A stretch of 64,000 bases of DNA, from assembly GCF_037975245.1 (NCBI RefSeq), contig NC_092583.1, positions 11,737,764 to 11,801,763 on the forward strand, in the 5' to 3' direction. The notes beneath the pieces were generated by a model. It ran no database searches, was not told the DNA's origin, and saw only the letters and a program-made list of their open reading frames with translations. The first letter of the stretch is position 1. Every line of letters starts with the position of its first letter. A program made the translations under genes and the position numbers. Below are positions 62,845-64,000 of the stretch, piece after piece. The stretch comes from Apostichopus japonicus. Lineage: Eukaryota > Echinodermata > Holothuroidea > Aspidochirotida > Stichopodidae.

Positions 62845-63046
62845 CTGTCAATGAGAGGATAATAAACGGATTAAAACAGAGTCACCGCCATGAAAAGTGT
62901 CATCGGTCATAATTATCCAACAAGCATTAGACAAATCAGCTGTGCCCCTTGCCATGACTTTCAGACCAACTGAGATATGCAATAATGTTCTCACACTGAC
63001 CATTATTGCACTGTCCAAGTCAAGATACTCAAAATAGCTTCTTGAA

Positions 63047-63235
63047 TTTTGATTGAAAAGTTCAAGGCAATTTTATAAAAACTTTTATCAAAACTATAAC
63101 CAACCAGAAAGCCAGTGGGCTTATTGTGATTCCTTGCCAATTGAGATTATAATCCCAAGCTTTCGTCATTGTTGATTAAATTTTGATTGAAAAGTTCTGG
63201 GCAATTTTACCAAACTTTCATCAAAACTATTACCA
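63047..63235 (+). repeat. Short direct duplication (about 55 bp, 133 bp apart)
   Basis: TTTGATTGAAAAGTTC, GGCAATTTTA and TATCAAAACTAT (second copy CATCAAAACTAT) occur at 63047 and 63181. The rest of 62845-64000 is AT-rich with no exon. Confidence 0.75.
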
Positions 63236-64000
63236 AAATACCAAACATTATCTACATATTACATATCACACATGCTTAATTTTTTTTTCAATTTTTTTTA
63301 TGTAATTATTTTTTACGATGATTAGTGTCTTTATTGGAGATGGGTCTTGCAAATGCTGAATCTAACATATTCAAAACTCTTAATATGACCTAAAAATAAT
63401 GTTATTGGTTTCAGTGTCAGCAAAGTTAACATTTTACCATGAATATATGGAAATAGAAACAAAGAGAAATTAAAAGTTTGAGGTCCAAGTGGCACTATGA
63501 CATCACAGATTTATAACATGAAAGCTCCCAGTCACAGCCTGCAAACAACAATATCTCATACAAGGAACAAGATTTATTCTTAACGATTTTAGGAGGGGTT
63601 ACTCTTTACAAAGATGTCTGTCACGTAAAGATAATGATGATGGCTGAGTTTGTGTCCTCTTTAAGGAACATTAGTCACAATTAGACGTCCAAATCTCAAC
63701 CAGGCTACTTCTTTTTACCAATTGTCAAAGTATTTAAAGACTGCCATTTTATGCCACAAATTTTGTTGTACATTGACATTTTTATATTAGCATAATATAT
63801 ACATATATGCAAATGAGCAAATTGAAGTTATTCCAATTATTCTTCTCTTTCTTCATTTCCTGATACAGAACTTGCAACCAGTCACGTTTTGCTAGGCAAA
63901 CTGATTCTCAAAAAGTGACTATTTAATCAAATGTGTGTAAAAATGTTTTCTTATACATACATAGAGTATTGTACCCTCAAATTTGGGATAAAAAATATTA

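Noticed and set aside
61849-62760. MSTADVY-type open frames that look like a repeat protein
   Set aside because: A 13-bp repeat read through frames gives a 13-residue cycle. They are fully explained by the minisatellite and have no flanking gene structure.
45226-62790. A gene nested in the large intron
   Set aside because: Only short unlinked frames without domains. The recognisable elements are transposons and repeats.
1-62844. Fibrillar collagen or collagen IV
   Set aside because: There are too many interruptions for a fibrillar chain, and the C-terminal part is trimerization-hinge-endostatin, not COLFI or C4.

Overview
This is eukaryotic genomic DNA from an animal: AT-rich and intron-dominated, with many small in-frame exons bounded by GT/AG splice sites. 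Nearly all recognisable coding sequence belongs to one gene on the minus strand, read from right to left. It encodes a multiplexin, the collagen XV/XVIII family. The evidence is about 30 short Gly-X-Y exons with many interruptions, then an exon matching the collagen XV/XVIII trimerization domain, a Thr/Ser/Pro-rich hinge, and an endostatin-type domain that runs off the left edge. The repeats (tRNA-derived SINE, LINE 3' ends, a hAT-like MITE, nested minisatellites, poly-G tracts) suit a marine invertebrate. An echinoderm is my best guess, but the sequence does not prove it.

Layout in transcription order (right to left). 64000-62845 is intron or upstream sequence with no gene. 62844-62791 is a collagenous exon whose incoming phase shows that the gene continues beyond the right edge. 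62790-44845 is about 18 kb of intron with a 309-bp higher-order minisatellite, a SINE, a hAT-like MITE and a LINE 3' end. 44844-44719 is an alternative first exon encoding a start codon and signal peptide. 43050-8357 holds 28 further intact exons that are collagenous or non-collagenous interruptions. 8104-7973 is the trimerization exon, 4819-4550 the hinge, 2588-2520 a linker and 1737-1525 the first half of endostatin. Positions 26-1 begin the next endostatin exon.

The upstream collagen exon and the signal-peptide exon both end in a single G. Both can therefore join the exon starting at 43050 to form the same glycine codon. This is the arrangement expected for a long and a short isoform made from two promoters, as in vertebrate COL18A1. 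The short form would have about 1,031 residues up to the left edge, with roughly another 100 of endostatin outside the window.

Introns carry most of the other structure: a 52-bp minisatellite that splits the endostatin exons, a 97-bp hairpin minisatellite, a 300-400-bp repeat rich in AGGTCA nuclear-receptor half-sites, an uninterrupted (GGGA)n tract of about 588 bp, and five dispersed copies of a hairpin repeat resembling a hammerhead core. One exon-like 37-nt segment at 12757-12793 looks like a collagen exon broken by one extra base. I saw no independent nested gene, no tRNA gene and no rRNA.
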